64,000 bases of DNA from contig NZ_MDER01000060.1 in the NCBI RefSeq assembly GCF_001721045.1, positions 1 to 64,000 of the forward strand, given 5' to 3'. Numbering within the stretch: the first letter of the stretch is position 1; the number at the start of each line of letters is the position of its first letter. The DNA is from Paenibacillus nuruki (lineage in GTDB: Bacteria > Bacillota > Bacilli > Paenibacillales > Paenibacillaceae). The translations under genes and the position numbers were made by a program. This document shows positions 25,544 through 35,156 of this stretch, piece by piece. Under the pieces are notes generated by a model. The model was not told the DNA's origin. It did no database searches and was given only the letters and a program-made list of their open reading frames with translations.

Positions 25544-25831
25544 ATGTTAAAACGCTCCTATTCGTTGAAAATTCAGTCGATCATTTGATTGGTGTTTAGA
25601 GTTATGATAATGTTCGCCTTGTTTATCATAACGTTGTTTAAGTACAGATGCCACTTCGACACAGTACACCTCATAAGAATATAGACTACAATAGAAGCAA
25701 AAAGTTACGGTAAACCAATCATTTTTCTGTAATCTCATGAAAAATGCTAACTTCTTGCTAGCTGATCTACATTATATAAGGTACATAGAATGATAGTTCC
25801 AGTTCCGAATAATGGTATTGGTTTTGAGCAT
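25544..25831 (-). other. Intergenic region upstream of the NAGPA protein gene
   Basis: Together with the metK terminator this is a 359-base gap. It should hold the promoter of the NAGPA gene. I see no convincing -35/-10 pair and no RNA element. A 63-codon minus-strand frame (25547-25738) has a cysteine- and aromatic-rich translation, no Shine-Dalgarno and no family resemblance, so I do not call it. Confidence 0.4.
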
Positions 25832-25874
25832 AAAAAAGAAGGCTTCTCGAAAAAAAATCGAGTCACCTTCTTTT
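25832..25874 (-). terminator. Intrinsic terminator of metK
   Basis: AAAAGAAGGTGACTCGA pairs with TCGAGAAGCCTTCTTTT (one mismatch) around a T-rich loop, ending in a T run on the minus strand, 29 bases after the metK stop. Confidence 0.85.
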
Positions 25875-25902
25875 ATCTAACTATAATGGTTGAACCAATG
25901 TA

Positions 25903-27105
25903 TTATAGTCCAGCTTGAGATTTCAATAATTCTGCTTTATCGACTTGTTCCCAAGGAAGTTCAACATCTGTACGACCAAAGTGACCATAAGCAGCCGTTT
26001 GACGATACAAAGGACGACGAAGATCAAGCATGCGAATAATACCAGTAGGACGCAAGTCAAAATTGTTACGAACCAATTCTACCATTTTTTCTTCGCTTAC
26101 TTTACCTGTTCCATACGTATCGACACTGATTGATACAGGATTAGCTACACCAATAGCATAAGCCAATTGGATTTCACATTTATCTGCCAAACCAGCAGCA
26201 ACTAAGTTTTTAGCAACATAACGAGCTGCATACGCCGCAGAACGGTCTACTTTAGTTGGATCTTTTCCTGAGAATGCACCGCCACCATGACGTGCATAGC
26301 CGCCATATGTATCTACGATGATTTTACGGCCTGTTAATCCAGCATCCCCTTGAGGTCCACCAATAACAAAGCGTCCTGTTGGGTTAATAAAGTATTTAGT
26401 ATCTGCATCAAGCAATTCAGCCGGAACTACTGGAAGAATAACGTGTTCACGAATATCTGCTTGGATTTGCTCTAATGTAGTTTCTTCAGCATGTTGAGTA
26501 GATACCACGATAGCATCAATACGAACAGGCTTACCATCTTCATACTCTACAGTTACTTGAGTTTTACCATCAGGACGCAAATAATTTAGCGTACCATCTT
26601 TACGTACTTCAGCCAAACGGCGCGCGATACGGTGAGACAATGCGATTGGTAAAGGCATTAATTCTGGTGTCTCGTTTGTAGCAAAACCGAACATCAAACC
26701 TTGGTCACCAGCACCAATATTTTCTGTTTCTTTCTCCATTAAAGCTGTATCACGTGTTTCTAATGCAGAGTTAACACCTTGAGCGATATCAGCAGATTGT
26801 TCGTTTAATGAAGTAAGTACAGCACATGTATTATAATCAAAGCCATACTTGGCACGTGTATAACCAATTTCCTTGATTGTATTTCTTACGATAGATGGAA
26901 TATCAACATACTCCGAATTGGTACTTACTTCCCCGATAACTAACACCAAACCTGTAGCCACTGCTACTTCACAAGCTACACGAGCATTGGGATCATTAGC
27001 TAAAAAAGCATCCAGTACAGCATCAGAAATTTGGTCACAGATTTTATCTGGATGTCCTTCTGTTACAGACTCTGATGTAAATAAATGTCTCTTAAGAGTA
27101 GACAA
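25903..27105 (-). CDS. metK: S-adenosylmethionine synthetase
   Basis: A 400-residue MetK that makes S-adenosylmethionine from methionine and [23 protein letters not shown] at residues 10-29, [10 protein letters not shown] near 120, and [15 protein letters not shown] near 270 are the substrate and metal motifs. The start is TTG with GGAGG ten bases upstream. In Bacillus subtilis metK is governed by an S-box riboswitch; none is visible here, though a terminator lies in the leader. It ends with its own terminator, so it appears monocistronic. Confidence 0.98.
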   Translation of the reverse strand: MSTLKRHLFTSESVTEGHPDKICDQISDAVLDAFLANDPNARVACEVAVATGLVLVIGEVSTNSEYVDIPSIVRNTIKEIGYTRAKYGFDYNTCAVLTSLNEQSADIAQGVNSALETRDTALMEKETENIGAGDQGLMFGFATNETPELMPLPIALSHRIARRLAEVRKDGTLNYLRPDGKTQVTVEYEDGKPVRIDAIVVSTQHAEETTLEQIQADIREHVILPVVPAELLDADTKYFINPTGRFVIGGPQGDAGLTGRKIIVDTYGGYARHGGGAFSGKDPTKVDRSAAYAARYVAKNLVAAGLADKCEIQLAYAIGVANPVSISVDTYGTGKVSEEKMVELVRNNFDLRPTGIIRMLDLRRPLYRQTAAYGHFGRTDVELPWEQVDKAELLKSQAGL

Positions 27106-27181
27106 GAGTTTTCAACCTCCCATATGGATATTAAGGTGTCAGCACGATGTAGACAGCTTGAATAATCTAAAGTTGCTACAC

Positions 27182-27213
27182 AAAAAATGAACCCTTTCCA
27201 TAAGGAAAAGGTT
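27182..27213 (-). terminator. Intrinsic terminator inside the metK leader
   Basis: AACCTTTTCC / GGAAAGGGTT with a TTAT loop, followed by CATTTTTTG on the minus strand. It lies about 60 bases after a candidate metK transcription start and 77 bases before the TTG start, so it may be an attenuator rather than the end of the previous gene. Confidence 0.75.
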
Positions 27214-27272
27214 GCTATACAAGCCTCAACAGTCATATTAACGTATTTAATACCAGGTGTCAAACGCTAATC

Positions 27273-27281
27273 ATTATACCA
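27273..27281 (-). promoter_or_regulatory. Candidate extended -10 promoter of metK
   Basis: TGGTATAAT, an exact extended -10, with no good -35. The remaining part of the 27106-27439 gap shows no gene and no S-box, T-box or other riboswitch I can recognise. Confidence 0.5.
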
Positions 27282-27439
27282 CAATCTATATTTTCTATAC
27301 GTAAAAGATTTAATAGTCAATTGTAAATAAGCTGGATGACTCAGAACATAACATAGATTTAACTATTTTGTTTTATTCTATTTCAGATAGAGAATATCTA
27401 TCTAGTTGAGCTTGAGATTTTTCTTATAGAAATATGATC

Positions 27440-28012
27440 TTACTGAATTTTGTAGTCACCGATCACTAAAACAGTCGCATTATATCCTTGAGTCATAGCC
27501 ACTTCTACCCCGCGTCCATCTCTTGGAAATAAAAGCAGATGATTATTAGGAATAGCTTGGGACCCACCCATTTCACTTCCAGCCGTCAAATCTAAAATTC
27601 CATTTTTATCAGAACTGTACACTATAGCCTTACCAGTACGCACAATGACTTCTGTCCCAGCTGCTGCTATCAACTTTTTACCTGGACGTATTTCTACAAC
27701 TTTTGTAGTCAATGTAGGCGTTGCTACAGGAGAAGGCGTTACACTCGCTGGAGTTGTAGCAGGAGGAGAAACAGGTGTAGTAGGTGTATTGTTTTTGGTA
27801 CCACTATTGGTAGTAGTACTACCTACAGAACCACTAGTACCTCCACCCAATGCTTTTTGAATTTGTTGATCTACATAACTTTTGGTGACTACCGGATCAT
27901 CCGCAGAACCGAGTTGACTATTAGCATTACTAGTCGTGATAAAAGAGCTACCTAACCAAATCCCGATACCAATCGTAGCTGTAGCCATTAGCCATGTTGC
28001 ATACTTTTTCAT
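27440..28012 (-). CDS. Small secreted protein of unknown function
   Basis: A 190-residue exported or membrane-anchored protein. Residues 1-30 look like a signal peptide or N-terminal anchor (MATATIGIGIWLGSSF). A Gln/Gly-rich stretch and a Pro/Thr/Ser linker (about 55-95) lead to a C-terminal domain of about 85 residues (VVEIRPGKKLIAAAGTEVIV, then LTAGSEMGGSQAIPNNHLLLFPRDGRG) that looks beta-rich. I do not recognise the family firmly; the C-terminal pattern recalls surface proteins of Paenibacillus. AAGGAGG precedes the ATG. It is a separate unit between metK and the stalk-domain protein. Confidence 0.75.
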   Translation of the reverse strand: MKKYATWLMATATIGIGIWLGSSFITTSNANSQLGSADDPVVTKSYVDQQIQKALGGGTSGSVGSTTTNSGTKNNTPTTPVSPPATTPASVTPSPVATPTLTTKVVEIRPGKKLIAAAGTEVIVRTGKAIVYSSDKNGILDLTAGSEMGGSQAIPNNHLLLFPRDGRGVEVAMTQGYNATVLVIGDYKIQ

Positions 28013-28041
28013 ACTATGTCCTCCTTAAATAAATATATAAA

Positions 28042-28078
28042 ACAAAAATACCCCGGAGCAGTTGCCCGCTCCGAGGTA
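28042..28078 (-). terminator. Intrinsic terminator of the stalk-domain protein gene
   Basis: ATACCTCGGAGC / GCTCCGGGGTAT around GGGCAACT, then TTTTTG on the minus strand. A strong hairpin, 54 bases after the stop. Confidence 0.88.
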
Positions 28079-28131
28079 TCTAAGCGAAAGTAGTTATACT
28101 TTCTATATGACAGTGTTCATATCAGAAGATA

Positions 28132-30435
28132 TTACTTGCTGTTTACAGTTACAGTTTTAGCAGCTGCATCGTACATTACTGTAGCGTCAAGAGCTTTACC
28201 AACCCAAGCGATAGGCAATACAGTACGGTTAGCTTTAGTTACTGCTTTAACATCCATGTTGATTGTAGAACCGTTGATAGTCAATTGGTTAGTTTTAAGT
28301 TTCAATTGAACTACGCGGTCTCCTTTGATCAAAGTAACCATAGAAGTTGCTTTGTCAAACAAGATGTTTGCAGGAGTTACACCCAATGCTTCAGCTACGT
28401 AACGAACTGGCAAGTAAGTGCGACCATTTTCTACATAAGGAGCAACTTCAGCAGTACGAGTTTCCCCGTTTACTTTGTAAGCAGTGCTTCCGATTGTGTA
28501 GATAGCTGTTACAGCGTTAGACTCAACACCTGTAGCTTGTGTTCCGATAGTTGCGATAGTTCCTTGTGCAGCATAACGGTAGCTATCTTTCCAAGTTTGA
28601 GTAACATCACCGAAACCGTGGTAAGCAGTGTTAGCAGCGCCATCACCTTGTACTTTAGCAACAATGTTACCTTGTGGTACAGTACGGTCAATACGCAAGT
28701 TTACACCGTTGATAGCAATAGTACTAGCAGTAGTACTTTCGCTGTCTACGTAGAAACGCAATACGCCTTGAGTAGCACTGTTGTTGTAAGTGTCGATAGA
28801 CACGTTACGGATAGTCAAATCACCAGAAGTTACAGATACAGTAGGTACTGAACCGAAAGTTACGCCAGCTGGAAGAAGAACTTCTACCAAACCGTTGTCA
28901 TCATCAGTCAATGCGCCTGCTGCGCCTTCTTTAAGTGTCAAGTTACCAATGTTTGCACTATCAGAACCAATTGCAGCACTATAAGTTGCATCAGAAGCAG
29001 ACAATGTTAGAGATGGAGTAGCTGTTGCCACTTTAACTGTACCAGTTAAACCTTGGCTACCAGCAACAGTAACATTCAAGTCACCAGTAAATCCAGGTTG
29101 TACTGCTACTTCAACATCTTTCAATGTGATAGAACCAGCATTGCTAGAAGTGTTTTGTGTATTGAATTTCAAACGCATTGTGCGTCCGTCAGTACCAGTG
29201 TACTCGATTTGTGGTGCGTTTAATCCGTTAGCAGTGTCAACAGAACCAGTAGTTCCAGTTGCGCCTTCGCCATCTTCATAAACAGACTGCCAACGAGCTC
29301 CTTCAGGTAATTGCAATGTTACAGTACGATCAGCGATGAAAGATCCTGCAACAGATTCTTTAACAACGATATCGCCTAATTGTTGCTCATCTTGACCAGC
29401 AATTACAGTAGATGGAGAAGCTACAGTTACGCCACCACCGTATTGTCCGTAAGAACCTACTACTAAGTTAGAAACATTAGAAGAAGAGTTACCACTAACA
29501 TTAACTGTGATATCGCCTTCTTTAGCTTTATCTTCATCGTTTACAGAGAAAGCAAGATCCAAGTTAAATGAAGAAGCAGTAGTTGAAGGAGTAGTTGCTG
29601 CAAGAGTCAATGTATCAGTACCAAAACCTGTAGTTGTTACATTAGCAGCAGCTAAGTTACCATACAAAGTTGTGAAAGTACCGCGAGAATCCCACTCAAA
29701 ACCAGAAGGCAATTTCAATTTAACTGCGTTACCGTCTTTCAAAGAAGCAGCAACAGATTCAGTTAGTTTGAAAGTAAAGTTGAAGCTATCACTGCTTGAT
29801 TCTGTATCATTAGCTTCTAGAGCCACTTGACCAGAAGATACCACTGTAGCAACTTTTACGTTACCAGTTGGCAATCCACTTGCAGTTGAAGCAGAGAAAG
29901 TCACGTTTACATCACCAGTACTAGGACCAGTAGAAACGATTTGTCTCATGTTCAGTAGCAATTCGATATCGTCACCTGGGTTAGTTGTTCCGTTGAAAAC
30001 GATTTGAGCAGTTTTAGAACTAATAACATTTACTCCGATAGTTTCGTGGTTAGAACCATCGTCTGCTTGAGTAGAAACAAAGTTGTATGTGTTACCAGTT
30101 GCAGTTGTGCTAGCAGTGTTTGTAAATTGATCAAACGCTGTAGTAGAACCAGTAGTAGTTGAAGGGAATTCAAAACCTTGTGGCAAAGTAAATGTTAAAG
30201 TTTGTTGACCACCACTTAGTGTAAGTTTGTCAATATTTACTTTAACACGTCCTAATGCTACTCCACCTTGAGATTTAGAAACAGAACCTGTTCCCAAAGT
30301 TGGTACGTTGTAAACATCAAAACTACCAGATGCATGTGCTGCTGTTGGAGCAACGATACCTGCTACTGGAGCGATACCTGCTAGCATAGCAGCGCTTGCT
30401 GCTACGTTTAATACTTTTTTAGTAGACTTTTTCAT
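28132..30435 (-). CDS. Abundant secreted repeat protein with C-terminal stalk (copper amine oxidase N1-like) domain
   Basis: A 767-residue exported protein. A signal peptide (MKKSTKKVLNVAASAAMLAG...AHA) precedes four diverged copies of a beta module, each with a line such as KESVAGSF...LQLPEGARW, LTESVAASLKDG...LPSGFEW or LKEGAAGALTDD...LPAGVTF. The last about 125 residues form a stalk domain (GRTYLPVRYVAEALG, RTVLPIAWVGKALD). No SLH domain or LPxTG is present, so attachment is unclear. Strong Shine-Dalgarno, long leader, strong terminator and uniform codon choice suggest high expression, as for an S-layer component. I use the ATG at 30435; a GGGGGTG-preceded ATG at 30510 would add 25 residues before the signal peptide. 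Confidence 0.85.
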   Translation of the reverse strand: MKKSTKKVLNVAASAAMLAGIAPVAGIVAPTAAHASGSFDVYNVPTLGTGSVSKSQGGVALGRVKVNIDKLTLSGGQQTLTFTLPQGFEFPSTTTGSTTAFDQFTNTASTTATGNTYNFVSTQADDGSNHETIGVNVISSKTAQIVFNGTTNPGDDIELLLNMRQIVSTGPSTGDVNVTFSASTASGLPTGNVKVATVVSSGQVALEANDTESSSDSFNFTFKLTESVAASLKDGNAVKLKLPSGFEWDSRGTFTTLYGNLAAANVTTTGFGTDTLTLAATTPSTTASSFNLDLAFSVNDEDKAKEGDITVNVSGNSSSNVSNLVVGSYGQYGGGVTVASPSTVIAGQDEQQLGDIVVKESVAGSFIADRTVTLQLPEGARWQSVYEDGEGATGTTGSVDTANGLNAPQIEYTGTDGRTMRLKFNTQNTSSNAGSITLKDVEVAVQPGFTGDLNVTVAGSQGLTGTVKVATATPSLTLSASDATYSAAIGSDSANIGNLTLKEGAAGALTDDDNGLVEVLLPAGVTFGSVPTVSVTSGDLTIRNVSIDTYNNSATQGVLRFYVDSESTTASTIAINGVNLRIDRTVPQGNIVAKVQGDGAANTAYHGFGDVTQTWKDSYRYAAQGTIATIGTQATGVESNAVTAIYTIGSTAYKVNGETRTAEVAPYVENGRTYLPVRYVAEALGVTPANILFDKATSMVTLIKGDRVVQLKLKTNQLTINGSTINMDVKAVTKANRTVLPIAWVGKALDATVMYDAAAKTVTVNSK

Positions 30436-30820
30436 AAACTTTTGTTCTCCTCCTTGAATATCATAAACATTTTTTTTGTTTTTTTGTTTGTTGTGGATTT
30501 TGTCACTCATCAGTCGTTACACCCCCTCTCCGAGTTTAAAGCAAATCCCTTTTTGTATGATGATATCTGTGACAAAATCACAGAAAATCGTAACCGGAAT
30601 ATTTGTCAATCGAAAAACCGCAGTGCACAGAAGTTATTATACATTGCGTCAATGATGCCGTAAAGACATTTTTTCACATTGAGATCGACTAAACATTCCA
30701 AAAGTTAATCTCAATTTAATAACCTGTCAGCAATTATGTTGCCTTGTTTTATCGGGTTCATATATGTAGACGCAGGTTTCTTCAAAAAGTTGCGGTTTTT
30801 CAAAAAAAGTTTTCTGTTTT
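30436..30820 (-). promoter_or_regulatory. Long leader of the stalk-domain protein gene with candidate promoter
   Basis: Part of a 585-base gene-free gap. TTTACG at 30659-30664, a 17 bp spacer and a perfect TATAAT at 30636-30641 make a sigma-A-type candidate about 200 bases upstream. Within the leader, TCTGTGA / TCACAGA (30566-30584 region) forms a 7 bp hairpin. The leader is otherwise A/T-rich. Confidence 0.45.
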
Positions 30821-30847
30821 TTTTGCGACATATATTATATCGCAAAA
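30821..30847. repeat. Inverted repeat enclosing a TATAAT
   Basis: TTTTGCGA (30821-30828) and TCGCAAAA (30840-30847) face each other; the arms extend to CTGTTTT...AAACAG if four extra T are skipped. A minus-strand TATAAT (30834-30839) lies between them, so a regulator bound here would cover the -10. It lies after the SLH gene terminator. Confidence 0.4.
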
Positions 30848-30978
30848 CAGAGCCTTAATTATCATACTACACTTTAGGAAGATGTGCCACTTTTGTCTAC
30901 AATACTTTTTTATAACTATATTAGTACTAAACACGTTTTGACCTCTTTAAAACACTCTTTGCATAATTATTTTTGCAT

Positions 30979-31011
30979 AAAAAAAGAGAGAGCTCTTGAA
31001 GAACCCTCTCT
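30979..31011 (-). terminator. Intrinsic terminator of the SLH protein gene
   Basis: AGAGAGGGTTCTT / AAGAGCTCTCTCT (mismatched centre) with a short loop and a run of T on the minus strand, 10 bases after the stop. Confidence 0.8.
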
Positions 31012-31020
31012 AGTAACAAA

Positions 31021-34000
31021 TTACATTTTAGGAAGTTTTTTATCGTTGATCATGACTTTCGCTAAAATAACTGCTGTATCTGAACGTAACATTTTTGCAG
31101 TTGGAGAATAGTTGAAGCCTTTTTTGGAATCTCCATCAATAGCAGAACCATTGATAAAGCCTTTTTTGGCTACCGCTAATACCGCTGCTCTAGCGTAACG
31201 ATCGACAGATGTAGCATCTTTGAAGATTTTTTGTAGACCTGCATCAATTTTCGTTTGATCTGTATCCATTTTAAGATTGAGTGCTTTGGCAATAATTACT
31301 GCTGCATCCTGACGACTGATACTATCTCCAGGACTAAATACTTGCGGCTGAGTACCACGTACAAAGCCTGCACGCGCAGCTGTTTCTATATAACGATAAT
31401 CGTATAGTGCATTTTCTGCAATATTACTATCGCTGCTACTTACATCAATAAAGTGTTTGGTACCTTGATAATCAAATGGCATTTGTTTTGCTTTGACGAT
31501 AGCACGAGTAAATTCACCACGTGTAATATATTGATCTGCTCCGAAAGAAGTATCTGGATCAATAGCTTTCATAATACCTTTGGCAAATAAAGCTTCCATA
31601 TAATCTCTTGCATAATCATGTTGAACAATATCTGTATACGAATAACTTAGTTTGGCAACCACATAGTAACCAAAACGGTCAAACGGTACAGTTACAGTAT
31701 GACTCTTCGCGTTTACAACACCACCAAGATTCTCCCATTGTCCAGTACTGTTACCCAATGAACGATCAAAGAAGAATACAGTGATAGCTTTACCAGCGTC
31801 TTCAGCGACATTATCAGAATAAGACAATGTTAGTGTCCCACGTTTCGATGGAACCAATTCATTTTGCGGATTACGCTCATAGAAACTTGGAGTTTTAGAA
31901 TTAGATGATTGGTAAGGATTTTGTCCTAATTTAGTAGGATCGTATACATCAGCTGTAGTAATATCATCAGCTAAACCTGGGTCAATCCAATACACTGGAC
32001 TACTTTTCACGAAATGATTATTAAACTGACTTACAAAAATTTGTTGTCCTACTTTAAATTTAGCATCCATATTGGTTGGAATAGGTTCAAAGTTATAACG
32101 ATCGATAACTCCATCTTGGCTATTACCAATTCCAAATAGAAGGCTATGTCCAGAGAATACTTCATTTTTCAATTTGTCATCCGCACTTGTACCGATATCA
32201 CGACGGATAAGGTTCGTTCCAGATGCAAATTTCAAATTCAAATCGCCTTCAAAGACTTTAGCAGAAGTCTTCATATCCTGCATAAATTCTGCGCCTGGAA
32301 TATTTGTAGGTACATATTTAACAGTAATATCTGTTTTCACTTGCTCGCCGTTAATCGTAACAATAATTGGAATCTTCGTATCTTTATTAGCTTTCAGATC
32401 TTTAACTGTCACACGGTAAGCATCTGGATACTCCGGATCTTTGCCATTGGCTTTACCATTAGGATCAGTATAAAAAGGTTCTTTAGTAGCTTCTTCTTTA
32501 TTAATAACAACAGAAGTAGCATTTTTAGAATTAACCACTACATCTACAAAATTGCTATTAGTTAACTTTTCAGCTGTTAAAGGTCTTACAATTTGATAAG
32601 CCTCTGTTTGTTTACTAATTTCCATTCTTGCAGAAGAACTAGGTCCTCCAGCTCCTGTATTGTATACAGTAAAGTTATAGACAATAGGACTTCCATCTTT
32701 CTCTACCTTTTGTCCTCTCAGAATAAAGCTAAACGATTGTTTAGTATAATCATAAAATACGCTTAGTCCTGCATCACTCGGTTTACTATCTTTTGCTTTC
32801 AAAGCATCTCCAGTAGTTGAAGTAAATTCATTATTAAGTGTCCATGTTGCGACTGTAGTACCATCTGATTTTTGAACTTTCAAAATATAATTACTTTTAT
32901 TAAGTGTTGCGTCTCCTCCATCAAGGATGCTTTGTACGCCCTCCTTGGTAATACCTAAATCTACAAAATCGAAAGTACCATAAATATTAAAATCCTGCTG
33001 AGTAGTTGTATAAGCTGTTCCGTTCATAGAAAAGTCAGCATCTTTAGCTGTTGGAATAGCATCACTATTTCCTGAGAATTTGAAAGGAAAAATCCCAAGA
33101 GTAGTATCTACAGGAATGACAGGTACATCTGTAGGAACTAGATTAATTTTGATCGCATTCTCGTAAGAAGTTTGATTTGTTTTGAATACAATTTTGACTG
33201 TATTCTCTCCTGAGAACATTGCATTGTATGCTTTGGATACCGAACTAATAGGAATTCTAAAATTAGTATCATTTTTGCCATCTACAGGGACAAGCGGAAT
33301 AATCGTATTATTCACATAGAAGAATACTGTTTGTTTATTTGCTCCATCATCTGTATAACGAATATCTGATTGATTCGTTACATTCTGCAATTTACCAGAA
33401 AAATCATCTAGAGTATTCGTAATGATTCGTACGTCAGATCCTGCAACGTTCTGGCTATTTTGAATAACTATCCCATCATATGCTTTATTAAAATTAGCAT
33501 ATGGACCAAATAATACGTTTACTTTAGCTGATACTTCTGGCGTATCGACTCCACCCTTAATTGCTTTAAAGGTCAAAGTTTGTGTACCACTTATAGGAAG
33601 TTTATCAAGTTTATAAATTAAGCGTTGTGTAGGAACAGCACTTCCACTTACAGGAGATGAGTCAATTAGTGAATAAGAAGCATCACTTGCAACAGCGGCA
33701 GTTCCATTACTGTCTACAATTTTGCTAATATTAAGCACTGTATTACCATCTCCATTAACTACCAATACTTCTAAAGCTGTTGGTAATGAGAAGATATTTG
33801 CTCCATCCAATGTTGTTCCAGTCATTGTTTTAGCGGATGCTGGAGTTGTATTGGCTGTATATCCAGATAAATAGTTTACTTTAGAGATATAAGCTGCCGT
33901 GCTATTACGTAAAGTCAGACCAAGCCCTTTACTTGAGTCGCCTTTAGCAAGAATAGATACGTTGATTCCTTTATCGTAGTCAAATGTGCGATTGTTATCT

Positions 34001-35058
34001 TGTGGAATTGTATATGCTAGTGTTACGTAAGCAGAAGTACTTTCAGTTTCAATAACAGTTGGTGTTACTGTTCCTGTATATTGGCCTGAAGTTACTGTAC
34101 TTGGTATACCTGCACCACTAAAAGTATACGAAATATAATCCGTAAAACTTGCAGGACGCGTATTATTAGTCAAAGGAACAACGATTTTACCTGTTAATGC
34201 AAATTTATTATCGGAAATCGTGAAATCCGGGAATGTTGAAAGATCTGCAGAAGTCAAACTTCCACTTTGAGCATACGTGTCATAGAACGTTGTTAGTCCA
34301 TTATAAAATGTTACTTCACGTGTTGTTTCAAGCACTTGTGTTCCATTGATCGCTTGAATCGTCAAAATATTTTTACCTAGCTTTAAAGCTATAGGAGCTA
34401 CTGTGAATTGATAATTGTTAGAACTTGATACAAGAGAAGTTCTACTGTTACCACCATTCACTAAAACAGTAACTTTTGTTGCATTCGGTGCAGAACCACT
34501 AAGAGACATGTTGGCTGTTTGTTGTCCCTCGTTAATTCCGCCTTTGGCAGCCGTTAATACAACAGATGTGTTCTCTTTTAAAGCAACTGCATCGTTATCC
34601 AATACAGCATTCAAATTGTAGATAGTTGGACCATCACGATACTCTACATAAATAGATTCGGCTACTTGTGAAGCTACACCTTGTGTCGCTTTAAAAGTAA
34701 CACGGTTTAAACCTGCATATAAAGGAATATCGGAAATGGTTAAGCTTGAACCACCAGATGTACTGGCATTAATATTTCCGCTTAATCCTTTGTTCGATTT
34801 AATCACTGTAACAGCAGTACCATTTTTAGAAATTTGTTCTACATCATAACTAATAGAGTTCGCATTGATATTACTATAGCTACCCGTTACCGTAAGTTTG
34901 TCACTATTCGCAATTCGTGGTGTTCCAATATCGTACTGCTCATTAGGGAAAATGAAAAAGCTTCCTGTCGCAGCATTAGCTGACTTTGCACCTAAACCTG
35001 GGGGTAGACTACTTACAATAAGAACTACCGCCATAAGCATCGATAGTATTTTCTTCAA
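31021..35058 (-). CDS. Giant secreted protein with C-terminal SLH wall-binding domains
   Basis: A 1345-residue exported protein. The signal peptide (KKILSMLMAVVLIVSSLPPG...ANA) is followed by about 1100 residues of Ser/Thr/Asn-rich beta-sandwich material without a catalytic motif I recognise. The last about 200 residues hold three SLH units (TRAE-like motifs ITRGEF, ISRQDA and LRSDTA), which bind pyruvylated secondary wall polymer made with CsaB. I use a TTG start at 35058, nine bases after AAAGGAGG; the frame opening at 35175 spans the promoter and has no Shine-Dalgarno. A sigma-D-like promoter lies 70 bases upstream. Role could be S-layer, adhesion or polymer binding. Confidence 0.87.
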   Translation of the reverse strand: MKKILSMLMAVVLIVSSLPPGLGAKSANAATGSFFIFPNEQYDIGTPRIANSDKLTVTGSYSNINANSISYDVEQISKNGTAVTVIKSNKGLSGNINASTSGGSSLTISDIPLYAGLNRVTFKATQGVASQVAESIYVEYRDGPTIYNLNAVLDNDAVALKENTSVVLTAAKGGINEGQQTANMSLSGSAPNATKVTVLVNGGNSRTSLVSSSNNYQFTVAPIALKLGKNILTIQAINGTQVLETTREVTFYNGLTTFYDTYAQSGSLTSADLSTFPDFTISDNKFALTGKIVVPLTNNTRPASFTDYISYTFSGAGIPSTVTSGQYTGTVTPTVIETESTSAYVTLAYTIPQDNNRTFDYDKGINVSILAKGDSSKGLGLTLRNSTAAYISKVNYLSGYTANTTPASAKTMTGTTLDGANIFSLPTALEVLVVNGDGNTVLNISKIVDSNGTAAVASDASYSLIDSSPVSGSAVPTQRLIYKLDKLPISGTQTLTFKAIKGGVDTPEVSAKVNVLFGPYANFNKAYDGIVIQNSQNVAGSDVRIITNTLDDFSGKLQNVTNQSDIRYTDDGANKQTVFFYVNNTIIPLVPVDGKNDTNFRIPISSVSKAYNAMFSGENTVKIVFKTNQTSYENAIKINLVPTDVPVIPVDTTLGIFPFKFSGNSDAIPTAKDADFSMNGTAYTTTQQDFNIYGTFDFVDLGITKEGVQSILDGGDATLNKSNYILKVQKSDGTTVATWTLNNEFTSTTGDALKAKDSKPSDAGLSVFYDYTKQSFSFILRGQKVEKDGSPIVYNFTVYNTGAGGPSSSARMEISKQTEAYQIVRPLTAEKLTNSNFVDVVVNSKNATSVVINKEEATKEPFYTDPNGKANGKDPEYPDAYRVTVKDLKANKDTKIPIIVTINGEQVKTDITVKYVPTNIPGAEFMQDMKTSAKVFEGDLNLKFASGTNLIRRDIGTSADDKLKNEVFSGHSLLFGIGNSQDGVIDRYNFEPIPTNMDAKFKVGQQIFVSQFNNHFVKSSPVYWIDPGLADDITTADVYDPTKLGQNPYQSSNSKTPSFYERNPQNELVPSKRGTLTLSYSDNVAEDAGKAITVFFFDRSLGNSTGQWENLGGVVNAKSHTVTVPFDRFGYYVVAKLSYSYTDIVQHDYARDYMEALFAKGIMKAIDPDTSFGADQYITRGEFTRAIVKAKQMPFDYQGTKHFIDVSSSDSNIAENALYDYRYIETAARAGFVRGTQPQVFSPGDSISRQDAAVIIAKALNLKMDTDQTKIDAGLQKIFKDATSVDRYARAAVLAVAKKGFINGSAIDGDSKKGFNYSPTAKMLRSDTAVILAKVMINDKKLPKM

Positions 35059-35129
35059 AATGATGTTCCTCCTTTGATTTCGGTCGCTGCTCCAACTCAC
35101 TAATGGCGGGCATAACCTGTCTACCCTTT

Positions 35130-35156
35130 TTATCGGCATCCTACAGGTATATTTTA
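35130..35156 (-). promoter_or_regulatory. Sigma-D-like promoter of the SLH protein gene
   Basis: TAAA at 35153-35156, 15 bp spacer, GCCGATAA at 35130-35137: seven of eight -10 bases and the full -35 match the sigma-D consensus. It lies immediately after the tagO terminator and about 75 bases before the TTG start. Confidence 0.62.

Noticed and set aside
25547-25738. 63-codon minus-strand ORF upstream of the NAGPA gene
   Set aside because: No Shine-Dalgarno, aromatic- and cysteine-rich translation unlike a real small protein, lies where a promoter is needed.
27063-27263. 66-codon frame overlapping the metK start, possible leader peptide
   Set aside because: No Shine-Dalgarno before its start candidates, and it is read through the terminator hairpin in a way that shows no methionine or cysteine codon run.
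30436-30510. 25-residue N-terminal extension of the stalk-domain protein
   Set aside because: Its ATG has a fair Shine-Dalgarno, but the extension would put about 36 polar residues ahead of the signal peptide; the internal ATG gives a normal signal peptide.
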